Source: Palsa-147 sp036513895
GTDB lineage: Bacteria; Acidobacteriota; Terriglobia; Acidiferrales; UBA7541
Direction of reading: 5' to 3'
Assembly: GCA_036513895.1 (NCBI GenBank)
Contig: DATBYF010000050.1
Coordinates: 1 to 64,000 of the forward strand
Length of the DNA stretch: 64,000 nucleotides
A program made the translations under genes and the position numbers. This document shows, piece by piece, positions 47,500 to 57,494 of this stretch. The notes beneath the pieces were generated by a model. The model was given only the letters and a program-made list of their open reading frames with translations. It had not been told where the DNA came from and did not search any database. Within the stretch, counting starts at the first letter, position 1. Each line of letters starts with the position of its first letter.

Positions 47500-48498
47500 T
47501 TATAGGTACTCGGCGAGCGCAGCGTCAATCGCGGCAGGCGGCGCGTTCAGCGCTTTGCCGAGTGTTTCTAGATAGGCGGCGAGTTCTGGCGGCAACGGGG
47601 CGCGCACTTCGATCGTTTTTTCGGTCCGCGGATGCAGGAAACGAATTTTGGCTGCATGGAGAAAATTGCGGCCGAGCTCAGGCAAGGTGGTTGTGCCGGC
47701 GCGTTCTTCGCGCGGAGCGCCGTAGAGTGTGTCGCCGATGACGGGACAACCGAGCGCGGAGAAATGGACGCGAAGTTGATGCGTGCGGCCGGTGTGCAAA
47801 CCGGCCTCGACCAGACTGAAGCCGCCGAGAAGCAATTTCGTTTTCCAGTCCGTACGCGCGGGCCTGCCTTCGCGACGGCGGGTGGTCATTCGCGTGCGCC
47901 GGTGCAGATCGCGCGCTACGGGCAGCTCGATTCGCCCTGTCTGCGTTTTCAATTTGCCGTGGAGCAGGGCGATGTAAATCTTCTGGACCTCGCGCTCCTG
48001 AAACTCTTCCACGAGTTTTCGATGCGCGGCGTCGGTCCGCGCCACGATAAGCGCGCCGGAGGTTCCTTTGTCGAGGCGATGGACGATTCCGGGGCGCAGT
48101 GGCCCGCCGACGGCGGAGAGCGTGCCGAAGCGATCGAGAAGCGCGGCCGTCAGCGTTCCGAGAACAATTCCGCTTCCAGGATGCACAACCATGCCGGCGG
48201 GCTTATTAATTACGGCTAGTTCTTCATCTTCGTAAAGAACATCGAGTGGGATTGCTTCCGGAGCTACGGCCACGGGTTGCGCGGGAGGGATTTCGATTTC
48301 GACGATTTGCCCGGATTCGAGGCGGTGGGAAGGCTTCGTCGTGATTCCATTCACGCGGACGCGACCCTCGGCGATCAATGCCTGGAGGCGCGTGCGGCTA
48401 AGGTCGGTGGCGTTGGCTGCAAGAAAGCGGTCGAGGCGCGCCCCCGCATCTGCTTCTTCGACGGTGAAGGTGAGGAAATCGGCTGGAGTCTGCGGCAC
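47500..48498 (-). CDS. Ribosomal large-subunit pseudouridine synthase, RluD family (probable GTG start)
   Basis: RluD-type enzymes isomerise uridines in 23S rRNA. The 332-residue protein has an S4 domain (about 20-70; GARLDRFLAANATDLSRTRL, then VRVNGITTKPSHRL) and the catalytic domain with VINKPAGMVVHPG and HRLDKGTSGALIVA, which carries the catalytic Asp. RluC/RluD choice cannot be made by eye. I start at the GTG at 48498, 7 nt after the lgt stop, because the longer frame would overlap lgt by 160 nt; there is no good ribosome site, so the start is provisional. Confidence 0.88.
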   Translation of the reverse strand: MPQTPADFLTFTVEEADAGARLDRFLAANATDLSRTRLQALIAEGRVRVNGITTKPSHRLESGQIVEIEIPPAQPVAVAPEAIPLDVLYEDEELAVINKPAGMVVHPGSGIVLGTLTAALLDRFGTLSAVGGPLRPGIVHRLDKGTSGALIVARTDAAHRKLVEEFQEREVQKIYIALLHGKLKTQTGRIELPVARDLHRRTRMTTRRREGRPARTDWKTKLLLGGFSLVEAGLHTGRTHQLRVHFSALGCPVIGDTLYGAPREERAGTTTLPELGRNFLHAAKIRFLHPRTEKTIEVRAPLPPELAAYLETLGKALNAPPAAIDAALAEYL

Positions 48499-48505
48499 GG
48501 ATGAT

Positions 48506-49408
48506 TTACGCGCGTCGCGGCGTGGCGCGATTTCGGTTTGTCTTGGATTTGGTTTTGGACTTGGCCTTCGGCTCGTCCTTGAGGACGTCCTTGGGCTCGC
48601 CGGAGTTTGAGGCGGCCGCCATTGCCGGCAGTTGGTGATGCGTGCCGCGCCACCAGAGGAACGCACCAGTCAAGACGAATGCGACGGCCACGATTTGCAT
48701 CAACGAAACTGCACCGTGAAACATCAGCGTGCGATCGGGATCGCCACGGACGAACTCAATGGCGCCTCGCTCGATTCCGTATAGCAGAAGGTAGGTGCCG
48801 AGAAGCTGGCCTCTGAAAGTTTGCCGTTTGCTGATCCAAACGAGAATCAAAAAATTGCAGAACTCGGCGGTGGCTTCGTAGAGCTGCGTCGGATGTAGAG
48901 GAACTCCCGTTGGCGTGCCGACCAGACGCGCGGCGACCGGATTTGTGAACGTGACGCCCCAGGGCAGCGTGGTGGGCTTGCCGTAGCAGCAGCCTGCCAT
49001 GAAACAGCCGAGCCGGCCGATTGCGTGGCCAAGCGGCAGACCTGCCGAGTAGCAATCGAGCAGCCCGAGTAGCGGCATCTTGGCGATGCGCGCGTAGATC
49101 ACCGTCAGCGCAATGGCGCCGAGAACGCCGCCGAAAAATGTTCCGCCGGATTGAATCAGATCGTAGGAAAAAATCTCGCGCGGGTGCTGCAGGTAGTAGT
49201 GCCAGTAGATGACGACGAGCCATAGCTTGGCGACGACGAGTGCGGTGAGGACGACATAGATGCCGAGATTCCAGACGCGATCGGGATCGAGGCCTGCGTG
49301 TGGCGCTTGCCTGCGCGCGAACCATAGGCCAAGCAAGACCCCAGTGGCGACCAGAACGCCGTAGCTATAAATCGTGAATCGCCCGACTTCGAAAAGAATT
49401 GGATGCAC
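48506..49408 (-). CDS. lgt: Prolipoprotein diacylglyceryl transferase
   Basis: Lgt adds diacylglycerol to the cysteine of prolipoproteins in the inner membrane. The 300-residue protein has several membrane helices, HPILFEVGRFTIYSYG at the start, the HAIGRLGCFMAGCCYGKPT signature and HPTQLYEATAEF. A Lys/Asn-rich tail of about 30 residues follows the last helix. It begins 2 nt after lspA, so the two lipoprotein-maturation enzymes are cotranscribed. Confidence 0.94.
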   Translation of the reverse strand: MHPILFEVGRFTIYSYGVLVATGVLLGLWFARRQAPHAGLDPDRVWNLGIYVVLTALVVAKLWLVVIYWHYYLQHPREIFSYDLIQSGGTFFGGVLGAIALTVIYARIAKMPLLGLLDCYSAGLPLGHAIGRLGCFMAGCCYGKPTTLPWGVTFTNPVAARLVGTPTGVPLHPTQLYEATAEFCNFLILVWISKRQTFRGQLLGTYLLLYGIERGAIEFVRGDPDRTLMFHGAVSLMQIVAVAFVLTGAFLWWRGTHHQLPAMAAASNSGEPKDVLKDEPKAKSKTKSKTNRNRATPRRA

Positions 49409-49410
49409 GC

Positions 49411-49926
49411 CTATGCCTTCTGCTGGCTGGGACTACGCCAATCAACCAGTAGCTCGAGGATTACGAGACCTGCGCCGACGACAATCGCGGAATCGGCGAC
49501 ATTGAAAGTGTACCAATGGTGGCCGCCGACGTGAAAATCGATGAAGTCAATGACGCTGCGGCGCGTCACGCGATCAAGAACGTTGCCTGCAGCGCCGCCG
49601 AGTATCAGCGCGATGCCAAATTCACCCAGGCGCCCGCCGGCGCGCCCCGTTGCAAGCAGCCATATGAGGAAACCAATCACGCCCACGGAAAAGACTATGA
49701 GCACCGGCGGAAGCCAAGGCGAGTTTGATTCGGCGAAGAGGCCGAATGCGACGCCAGGGTTGGTGGTGTGGATGAGGTTGAGTGCGCCGGGAATTAGGAC
49801 GCGCTGCGAGCCGACTGAGGTGTATTTTTCGACGGCAAGTTTGCTGATCTGATCCGCGGCGAGAGCGGCGAGAACGATGAAGATGTTTCGGCAACCGTTC
49901 GCGCGTGCCATGCCTCCGGGCATCAC
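49411..49926 (-). CDS. lspA: Lipoprotein signal peptidase (signal peptidase II)
   Basis: LspA removes the signal peptide of diacylated prolipoproteins. The 171-residue protein has four membrane helices and the catalytic aspartates in GNVLDRVTRRSVIDFID and FNVADSAIV. The ATG at 49926 overlaps the ileS stop as ATGA, the classic sign of translational coupling; an ATG six codons on (MARANGC) is an alternative. It is followed by lgt after 2 nt. Confidence 0.94.
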   Translation of the reverse strand: MMPGGMARANGCRNIFIVLAALAADQISKLAVEKYTSVGSQRVLIPGALNLIHTTNPGVAFGLFAESNSPWLPPVLIVFSVGVIGFLIWLLATGRAGGRLGEFGIALILGGAAGNVLDRVTRRSVIDFIDFHVGGHHWYTFNVADSAIVVGAGLVILELLVDWRSPSQQKA

Positions 49927-52721
49927 GAGCCTGCAACGCTCGTTGTGCGCGCGATTTCATCGAGCGCGGCGGTGCAGCGCTCGCAGATTGTCGGATACTC
50001 GGAGTTTTCGCCGACGTGCGTCGAATAATTCCAGCAGCGCTCGCATTTCTTGCCATCGGCGCGATCGACTTTGACGCTGATGGCTTCGGCCGCGGATGGT
50101 TCGAGGTTCACCTGCGAGACGATGAAGAGAGCGGGAAGGCACTTCAGATGGCTCGCGAGAAGCGCGGCGAGGTCGCCAGAGGCTGAAATCGTTAGCTTGG
50201 CTTCGAGCGCGGCGGAGATTAGCTTTGCGGCGCGCGCTTGCTCGAGAGCTTTCAACACCTCTTCGCGCACAGAAAGAAGTTTCTCCCAATTCTCAGCTAT
50301 TTTTGCTGTTGCTGCACTTTCGAGTTCTTCACCTTTCGGGAAATGCGCCATGTGGATGCTCTCGGGCGCGCCGGCCTCGTGCGGGAAGTGTTTCCAAATT
50401 TCTTCGGATGTGTAGACGAGAATCGGCGCGATTAGCCGCAGGAGCCCGCTGGCGATGCGATACACAGCGGTCTGCGCTGAGCGGCGGCCAACGCTGCGCG
50501 GGGCAAAGGTGTAGAGGCGATCTTTCAGCACATCGAAATAGAATGAACTCAAGTCCACGACAGCAAAATCGTGCGCGGCGTGGAAGACGCGGTGAAAATC
50601 GAACGACTCGTACCATTCGAGGGAGCGGCGGACGAGATCGCCGGTGCGGCGGAGCATCCACGCGTCCATCTCCCAGAGCTCGGAATCGGGTAGCGCATCG
50701 CGCGAGGGATCGAAGTCGGCTAGATTCGAGAGCGCGAAACGAAATGTATTGCGCAATTTGCGGTAGGTTTCCGAAAGCTGCGTCATGGCGGCTTCGGAAT
50801 AGCGAACGTCGCCAAAATAATCCTGCGAGGCGACCCAGAGGCGGACCATATCCGCGCCCCATTTTTCGGCGACGTCGCGCGGCGAAACGAAATTCCCGCG
50901 CGACTTCGACATCGGCTCACCCTTGGCATCGAGCGTCCAGCCGTGCGCGACGACCTGCTTATACGGAGCACGGTCGCGCGTACCGACACCGACGAGCAGC
51001 GAGCTGTGAAACCAACCCCGGAATTGATCTGGGCCTTCGAGATAGACGTCAGCGGGCCAGGTGCCGTCTTTGAGGCTAAGCACGGCCAGATGCGTAGAGC
51101 CGGAATCGAACCAGACATCGAGAATATCGTTTTCTCTTTTCCATTTCGCGGCGCCGCATTTCAGGCACTTGGTGCCGGGGGGCAAGAGCTCTTCGGCGGA
51201 ATGAGTGAACCAGGCGTCTGCGCCGTCTTGTTCGAATGATTTCAATACGTAGCGCAGCGCGGCGAAATCGTTGAGCTGCGTTTTGCACTCGCCGCAGGTG
51301 AAGATGATCAACGGCACGCCCCAGAATCGCTGGCGCGAAATGCACCAGTCTGGCCGCTCGGCGATCATTTCGTAGAGGCGATCGTGGCCCCAGCGCGGCG
51401 TCCATTTCACTTTGTCAATTTCATCGAGAGCGCGCTGGCGGAGATGGTTGGCTTCCATGCCGATGAACCATTGCTCGGTGGCACGGAAAATCACGGGATT
51501 GTGGCAGCGCCAGCAATGCGGGTAACTGTGATGATACTTCGCTGAGGCCACGAGAGCGCCGCGCGCACGCAGGAGCTCGACGATCGGCTCGTTGGCCTCG
51601 AAGACGTTCTTGCCTTTATATTCGGGCAAGCCTTCGATGAAGCGGCCGTCATCATCAATGGGCGCGTAAGTGTCGAGGCCGTAGCGCTGTCCGGTGTAGA
51701 AGTCTTCGGCGCCGTGGCCTGGTGCGGTGTGGACTACGCCGCTGCCCTGATCGAGCGTGACGTAGGCCGCAAGCACACCCGGCACTTGGAGTTCATCGAG
51801 AAAAGGATGCTGGAACCGCATGCCTTCGAGCTGGCTTCCCTTCCCGCGCCACCGAATTTTGGCATCGTCGAACTTCAACTCCTCGGCGAGTGCGGCGAGA
51901 CGCTGCTCGGCGAGGAGAAGCGCGCCGACGGGGGTTTCCGCGACGACGTATTCGTAATCCGGATGAAACGCGAGGGCGCGATTTGCAGGAAGCGTCCACG
52001 GGGTCGTCGTCCAAATGAGCGCACTGACATCGGGACCGAGATCCTTCGCGAGCGCTCCACCAGCAACAGGAAATTTCACCCAGACCGAATGGCTGGTATG
52101 GTCGTGATATTCAACTTCGGCCTCGGCGAGCGCGGTGCGATCAACGAAACACCAGTAAACAGGCTTCAAGCCGCGATACACGTAGCCCTTTTCGAGAAAG
52201 GTGATGAAGGCGTCGGCAATAGAGGCCTCGTGGTGCGGGTCCATCGTGAGATACGGCTTGGACCATTGGCCGAAAATCCCAAGCTGCTTGAAATCGCGGC
52301 GGTTCGAATCCACGTACTTCGTCGCGTATTCGCGGCAAAGACGGCGAAATTCCGCGGGCGAAACTTTGTCCTTGCGCCCGCCGAGGTCTTTTTCGACTTT
52401 GCTCTCGATCGGGAGACCGTGACAATCCCAGCCGGGAATGTAGGGCGAGCGAAAACCCGCCATCGTTTTGGATTTAACGACCAAGTCTTTGCAAATCTTG
52501 TTGAGACCGGTGCCTAGATGAATGTCGCCGGTCGGATATGGCGGCCCGTCATGCAGCACGAAGAGCGGAGCGCCTTCGCGGGAGGTGAGGATGCGCTCGT
52601 AGATGCCCATCTTCTCCCATTCAGCCAATTGCAGCGGTTCCCTTTCGGGGAGCTTTGCTTTCATGGGGAATTCGGTGCGGGGCAGATTCAGCGTGCTCTT
52701 CAGGTCAAGCAGTTTGGACAT
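49923..52721 (-). CDS. ileS: Isoleucyl-tRNA synthetase
   Basis: IleRS charges tRNA-Ile and edits valine. The 932-residue protein has the class I nucleotide-binding site at 65-75 (GDIHLGTGLNK; His68-Leu-Gly-Thr71 in place of HIGH), the WDCHGLPIE block, a CP1 editing domain, the second motif as PMSKS in GEPMSKSRGNF, and a C-terminal zinc site CERCW...CERC. Length is normal. It heads a tight run with lspA, lgt, rluD and a VWA gene. The change of the last His in HIGH to Thr needs comparison with other IleRS, since some have the same form. Confidence 0.95.
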   Translation of the reverse strand: MSKLLDLKSTLNLPRTEFPMKAKLPEREPLQLAEWEKMGIYERILTSREGAPLFVLHDGPPYPTGDIHLGTGLNKICKDLVVKSKTMAGFRSPYIPGWDCHGLPIESKVEKDLGGRKDKVSPAEFRRLCREYATKYVDSNRRDFKQLGIFGQWSKPYLTMDPHHEASIADAFITFLEKGYVYRGLKPVYWCFVDRTALAEAEVEYHDHTSHSVWVKFPVAGGALAKDLGPDVSALIWTTTPWTLPANRALAFHPDYEYVVAETPVGALLLAEQRLAALAEELKFDDAKIRWRGKGSQLEGMRFQHPFLDELQVPGVLAAYVTLDQGSGVVHTAPGHGAEDFYTGQRYGLDTYAPIDDDGRFIEGLPEYKGKNVFEANEPIVELLRARGALVASAKYHHSYPHCWRCHNPVIFRATEQWFIGMEANHLRQRALDEIDKVKWTPRWGHDRLYEMIAERPDWCISRQRFWGVPLIIFTCGECKTQLNDFAALRYVLKSFEQDGADAWFTHSAEELLPPGTKCLKCGAAKWKRENDILDVWFDSGSTHLAVLSLKDGTWPADVYLEGPDQFRGWFHSSLLVGVGTRDRAPYKQVVAHGWTLDAKGEPMSKSRGNFVSPRDVAEKWGADMVRLWVASQDYFGDVRYSEAAMTQLSETYRKLRNTFRFALSNLADFDPSRDALPDSELWEMDAWMLRRTGDLVRRSLEWYESFDFHRVFHAAHDFAVVDLSSFYFDVLKDRLYTFAPRSVGRRSAQTAVYRIASGLLRLIAPILVYTSEEIWKHFPHEAGAPESIHMAHFPKGEELESAATAKIAENWEKLLSVREEVLKALEQARAAKLISAALEAKLTISASGDLAALLASHLKCLPALFIVSQVNLEPSAAEAISVKVDRADGKKCERCWNYSTHVGENSEYPTICERCTAALDEIARTTSVAGS

Positions 52722-52897
52722 GGATTCGGGTGGTTACGCCTTTCTAAGCCGGCGGCGTTCATGCCCGCACGACGCGAAGAACTGCTATGTTACAATGAAT
52801 ATGAAGGCAAGTCAGCCGCAGGGCGCGAGACATCCTTTTTGGGCGTCTCGAATCTAATGTAGTGAGCACGGTGTGCCCGGCGGGGGCCGACTTTAGC

Positions 52898-54088
52898 ATG
52901 GCCGGATCAACTCTCCATCTGAACGAAAAACCGACTGATACTACCAGTGTCTATGAATACGGCACTCGTTTTGCCGTTCAGCAGAGTCATGGCATGCAGG
53001 GATTCATCTCGAACCTTCGAGATTTCTTTCTCGAGCGGCCCATCAAGATCCGTGGTGACATCAAAAACCCGTTCCAACCCACGACGTTTGGCGCGAGCGT
53101 CAGCGATAACCTGAAAGAATGGTTTCACCCGCTTCCGGCGTCGGCAAAGGGCCCTGACAAGTCGGGCATGCTTGTTGCGTGGACACCCGAGTTTGGCTCG
53201 TTCTGGAGCAATTTTCGGTCGGCGTTCAGCAAGTCGAAATTGCCGAAGGGCGCGCAGGTTCCTGAGATCTGGACGAAAGATACGCAATATTCGCGCGTGC
53301 AGGCGCTTTCGCTGGCGATTCACGTTGTGGTGCTCGTTTTAATTTTAGTTCCGCTGCTTCCTGAGATTCTAAATCCGCACACCACACAAGCTAGAACTGG
53401 ACCTGTGGTCTCGATAGACTTGAGTTCGCCGATTCTTCCCAAGCTGCCGCCGGGAAACAAGAAAGCCGGCGGTGGTGGCGGTGGCGGCGAACACAATCCA
53501 ATCCCTGCAAGTATCGGGAAATTGCCGAAGCCCTCTTACACTCAATTGGCGCCGCCTTCCGTGCACCCGCCTTTGAACCCGAGGTTGCAGGTGCCTGCAA
53601 CAATTCTCGCTGTTCCGGACATTAAGATTCCAAGCCCGAATCTGCCGAACTACGGCGACCCGATGGCAAAGTTGCTTACGGATTCGAACGGGCCCGGCAG
53701 CGGAGGCGGCATCGGTACCGGCCAGGGTACCGGCGTGGGAAGCGGCGATGGTGCCGGCGTTGGGCCCGGACACGGCTGGAATACGGGCGGTGGATATCCG
53801 CAGGCCGGGGAAAACGGTTATGGCTCGCCGGATTGTCTCTACTGCCCAAGTCCGCAATTCTCGGATGAAGCCGTCAAGGCGAAGTATCAGGGTGTCGTGA
53901 CTCTGATGGTCGTCATTCAAGCCGACGGCCGAGCGACCGATATTCACGTCTCGCGGGGATTGGGGCTTGGCCTCGATGAGAAAGCCATCGAGGCGGTGCG
54001 CGCGTGGCGGTTTAAGCCTGCTCTGGGGCCGGACGGCAGACCTGCCGCTGTTCGAATGCCTATCGAAGTGACCTTCCGCCTCTACTAA
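52898..54088 (+). CDS. TonB-like energy transducer with C-terminal TonB domain
   Basis: The roughly 396-residue protein has a cytoplasmic N terminus, one membrane helix (about 150-170; LAIHVVVLVLILVPLLPEIL), a Gly/Pro-rich periplasmic spacer (KKAGGGGGGGEHNPIP; GPGSGGGIGTGQGTGVGSGDG) and a TonB C-terminal domain (VVTLMVVIQADGRATDIHVS, then GLDEKAIEAVRAWRFKPAL). The N-terminal extension of about 140 residues is longer than in ordinary TonB. The start is uncertain: I use the ATG at 52898, but a GTG at 52862 is in frame and neither has a good ribosome site. No TonB-dependent receptor is in the window. Confidence 0.82.
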   Translation: MAGSTLHLNEKPTDTTSVYEYGTRFAVQQSHGMQGFISNLRDFFLERPIKIRGDIKNPFQPTTFGASVSDNLKEWFHPLPASAKGPDKSGMLVAWTPEFGSFWSNFRSAFSKSKLPKGAQVPEIWTKDTQYSRVQALSLAIHVVVLVLILVPLLPEILNPHTTQARTGPVVSIDLSSPILPKLPPGNKKAGGGGGGGEHNPIPASIGKLPKPSYTQLAPPSVHPPLNPRLQVPATILAVPDIKIPSPNLPNYGDPMAKLLTDSNGPGSGGGIGTGQGTGVGSGDGAGVGPGHGWNTGGGYPQAGENGYGSPDCLYCPSPQFSDEAVKAKYQGVVTLMVVIQADGRATDIHVSRGLGLGLDEKAIEAVRAWRFKPALGPDGRPAAVRMPIEVTFRLY

Positions 54089-54182
54089 GCTCACAAATTT
54101 CAGCCGTTGTGTATGAGTCGCTTCCGGTGGCTCGCGTGCTACACTCGCCGACCATCTGCGTGCGACTACTTTGGAGGAATTG

Positions 54183-57100
54183 ATGCCGGTGTTACGCCGT
54201 CCTTTTCGCGTCGGTCCGCTGAAATCCCGGAAATCAAAATTTCCCGTTCTCTCAGCAGCGCTGTGCCTCGCTCTACTTAGTTGCGGTAGCGCATTCGCGC
54301 AGCAATTTGATCCGAACTCTTATGCAGGAATGCGCTGGCGGCTCATTGGCCCGTATCGCGCGGGACGCGTGACGGCGGTAGCAGGAATATCAAGCGACCC
54401 GGCCATCTATTACATGGGTACACCGGACGGCGGCGTGTGGAAGACGACAGATGGCGGGCATGTATGGAAGCCGATTTTCGATGGCACTGGCGTGGCGTCG
54501 ATCGGTGCAATGGCGCTGGCGCCGTCAAATCCAAGTATCGTTTACGTAGGCACGGGCGAGCAGTCGCCTGGGAACGGCATGTACAAATCCACCGATGCCG
54601 GGGCGACGTGGACAAACATCGGACTTCAAAAAGCTACGAGGATCGCGGCCGTGCTTGTTGACCCGCGCGATCCGAACATCGTGCTCGTTGCGGCTGCCGG
54701 TGATATGTCGCCAGGCACGGATCGCGGGGTCTTCAAGACTACTGACGGTGGAAAAACGTGGACGAGGACGCTTCATATTGACGACCAACTCGGCGCGTAC
54801 GACATGTGCTTCGATCCCGGCAATCACCGCATCGTCTACGCGACTCTGTGGGCCTTTAGCTTCTCTGTGCCGGGTGCACCTGGTGGACCAAGAAGTGCCG
54901 AGGCGAATACGTATAAATCCACGGACGGCGGCTCGAGTTGGACTCCCCTCGGCGGCAATGGATTGCCGCCAATTGGCAAAGGCCGAATCGGCGTCGCGGT
55001 AGCGCCCGGAAATCACGGCAAGCGAATCTACGAAATTATGACGCAAGGGCTTTTTCGCACGGATGATGGCGGCCAGAGTTGGCGGCAAATCACGCACGAT
55101 TCGCGCGTCGTCGGCAATTTTTATTTCAGCCGGGTGTTTGTGGACCCGAAGAATGCGGACATCGTTTGGGTGATGCAGACTGCCGTGTATCGCTCGACGG
55201 ACGGCGGCCAGACTTTTTCTGCCTTCAAAGGCGCGCCGGGCGGCGACGATTATCACATTTTGTGGATTGATCCGGAAAATTCGCAGCGAATGATTCTCGG
55301 CGTGGATCAGGGCGCAACGATTAGCGTGGATGGCGGTCAGACGTGGAGCCTTTGGTACAACCAGCCGACAGGCCAGTTCTATCACGTTTCGGTGGACAAT
55401 TATTTTCCGTACCGAGTGTATGGCGACCAGCAGGATAGCGGGACGGCCGTCGTATTGAGCCGGAGCAACAATGGAGAAATCACGGCGAGCGATTGGTTTT
55501 CGATTGGGGGATTTGAGATCGGGCATATCGCGCCCGATCCGCTGGACGCAAATCTCGTCTACTCCATCGGCTGGTATGGCACGGTGCTGCGATTCGATCG
55601 GGTCACGGGCCAGGTGGCGACGGTGTTCGTGCCTGACGAAAACACGCGCCTGTCGGGCGATGCGCCGCTCCAGTTCTCACCTATCGACCCGCATACTTTG
55701 TATCTCGGCGGGCAGAGATTGCTGAAAACATCCGACGCGGGAGTTACTTGGCAATTTGCCAGTCCCGATCTAACGATAAAAGCTGCCGAAAAAGACGCGG
55801 GCGCAGACAAAGATAAGAGCGAAAAGAAAGACAGCGACGCGCCAAGGCGTCCACAAGGCGCCATCACCGCCCTTGCAATTTCAACGGCTGCGCCTGGAGA
55901 GATGTGGGCGGGAACCTCTAACGACATTGTTCAAGTTTCGCGCGACGCCGGGGCCAATTGGCGCGACGTCACGCCAAAGGACCTTCCGCCGAAGACGTCG
56001 GTCTGGGACATCGACGTATCTCCCGAACAAGCGTGTGAGGCTTATCTCTCCGTGCGCGCGACCGGCGTGATTGATATGTGGATTCTAGGAACGACGCAAG
56101 CCTACCTCTATCGCACGCGTGATTGCGGCACGACCTGGGATAAAATCCTGAACGGAATTCCCCCGAACACCCTGATTCGCTCGATACGCTCTGACACGGT
56201 TCGCCACGGCTTGCTGTTTGCAGGCTCGGAGAATGGCGTGTACGTATCATTTGATGATGGGGATCACTGGCAATCGTTGAATCTGAATCTTCCGCCGGCG
56301 TCGGTGCGCGGCTTGGCCATTCACGGCGATGATCTTGTCGCGGCGACGTTTGGCCGCGGGCTTTGGATTCTGGACGATCTAACGCCGTTGCGTCAGTTGT
56401 CCGCGGACGTGACGAATGCGCCCGCGCATTTCTTCCAACCGCAAACCGCGCTCCGCATTCGCTGGGATACCAATCCTGATACTCCGCTTCCGCCGGAATA
56501 TCCGGCCGGGCAGAATCCGCCTGATGGCGCGATCCTCGACTATTATCTAAAATCGGCGCCTGCAGGCGAGATTACGCTCTCGATTTTCGATCACGACCAG
56601 CATCTGGTGCGAAAATATTCGAGCGCCGCGCCCGCCGCTGACGACCGGCCTCTCAATGTGCCGGACTATTGGTTCGCGCCGCCCGCGATGCTGCCCAAAA
56701 GCGCCGGTACGAATCGTTTTGTTTGGGATTTGCGATATGCACATCCCAACGTCCTGCCGTACGGTTATTTCGGCGAAGCGCTCGAGTATGTGGAATTCAC
56801 TTTGCCGAATGATGCCATTCCCGGCGATACGCCTCGGTTTGAGCCTACCGGCGCGCTCGTCGTACCGGGCGATTACGAAGCCGTGCTGAATATTGATGGG
56901 AAAGAATACCGGCAGGCGGTCAAGGTGGAACTCGATCCGCGCGTGCACGCGACGCAGGATGATCTCTCGCACCAGCTCCAATTGGCGCAGCTGATCAATT
57001 CCTGGATCGACACGACTTACAACACCCATCAAGATATTCAAACCGTTCGCACGACTCTTGACGCGCGCTCCAAGGCGCTCGAAGGCAAGCAGGCGAAGGA

Positions 57101-57419
57101 CGCGACCGACGCCATTGCAGCGCTCGACAAAACTCTCGCAGGCCTCGAGCGCGGCGATGATTCGGTTCGCGGCTTCGGTCCTGAGAATCGCGATCTGACG
57201 CGGGTCTTCGAAATGGTGGAGAGCGGCGATGCGAACCCAACTGCTACGGCGCGAGCGGCCGCTAGTGATATTTGCGTAGCCATAAACAAGAACCTCGCTG
57301 CGTGGCGCAAGGCGGCCGGCGAAAACATTCCCCAGCTCAATACGCTGTTGCAGAAATACAGCGTTGATCCGCTGGCCGCGCCCGCCAGCGTACCAGCCGA
57401 TATTTCGTGTGGTGAGTAA
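54183..57419 (+). CDS. Large secreted BNR/sortilin-like beta-propeller protein
   Basis: The 1078-residue protein has a signal peptide (ALCLALLSCGSAFAQ) and a propeller built from repeats of the form TxDGGxTWK (for example TTDGGHVWKPIFDG, STDAGATWTNIG, TDDGGQSWRQIT, STDGGQTFSAF), as in the VPS10/sortilin and BNR families. A beta-rich segment (about 780-900) and a helical C-terminal region follow. Such proteins are common in Acidobacteria and are often annotated as glycosyl hydrolases without proof. GGAGG lies 5 nt before the ATG at 54183. It is followed by a small exported protein on the same strand after 75 nt. Confidence 0.85.
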   Translation: MPVLRRPFRVGPLKSRKSKFPVLSAALCLALLSCGSAFAQQFDPNSYAGMRWRLIGPYRAGRVTAVAGISSDPAIYYMGTPDGGVWKTTDGGHVWKPIFDGTGVASIGAMALAPSNPSIVYVGTGEQSPGNGMYKSTDAGATWTNIGLQKATRIAAVLVDPRDPNIVLVAAAGDMSPGTDRGVFKTTDGGKTWTRTLHIDDQLGAYDMCFDPGNHRIVYATLWAFSFSVPGAPGGPRSAEANTYKSTDGGSSWTPLGGNGLPPIGKGRIGVAVAPGNHGKRIYEIMTQGLFRTDDGGQSWRQITHDSRVVGNFYFSRVFVDPKNADIVWVMQTAVYRSTDGGQTFSAFKGAPGGDDYHILWIDPENSQRMILGVDQGATISVDGGQTWSLWYNQPTGQFYHVSVDNYFPYRVYGDQQDSGTAVVLSRSNNGEITASDWFSIGGFEIGHIAPDPLDANLVYSIGWYGTVLRFDRVTGQVATVFVPDENTRLSGDAPLQFSPIDPHTLYLGGQRLLKTSDAGVTWQFASPDLTIKAAEKDAGADKDKSEKKDSDAPRRPQGAITALAISTAAPGEMWAGTSNDIVQVSRDAGANWRDVTPKDLPPKTSVWDIDVSPEQACEAYLSVRATGVIDMWILGTTQAYLYRTRDCGTTWDKILNGIPPNTLIRSIRSDTVRHGLLFAGSENGVYVSFDDGDHWQSLNLNLPPASVRGLAIHGDDLVAATFGRGLWILDDLTPLRQLSADVTNAPAHFFQPQTALRIRWDTNPDTPLPPEYPAGQNPPDGAILDYYLKSAPAGEITLSIFDHDQHLVRKYSSAAPAADDRPLNVPDYWFAPPAMLPKSAGTNRFVWDLRYAHPNVLPYGYFGEALEYVEFTLPNDAIPGDTPRFEPTGALVVPGDYEAVLNIDGKEYRQAVKVELDPRVHATQDDLSHQLQLAQLINSWIDTTYNTHQDIQTVRTTLDARSKALEGKQAKDATDAIAALDKTLAGLERGDDSVRGFGPENRDLTRVFEMVESGDANPTATARAAASDICVAINKNLAAWRKAAGENIPQLNTLLQKYSVDPLAAPASVPADISCGE

Positions 57420-57494
57420 TCTCCGGAAGATTGATGGAAATCGCGCGGAGCAAAGGCTGCCGCTCGGGCCGACATTTTTGTTACGATGTGGCAC

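Noticed and set aside
54525..55526. 333-codon open frame opposite the BNR protein
   Set aside because: Shadow of a gene with clear repeats; no domain or start signal.
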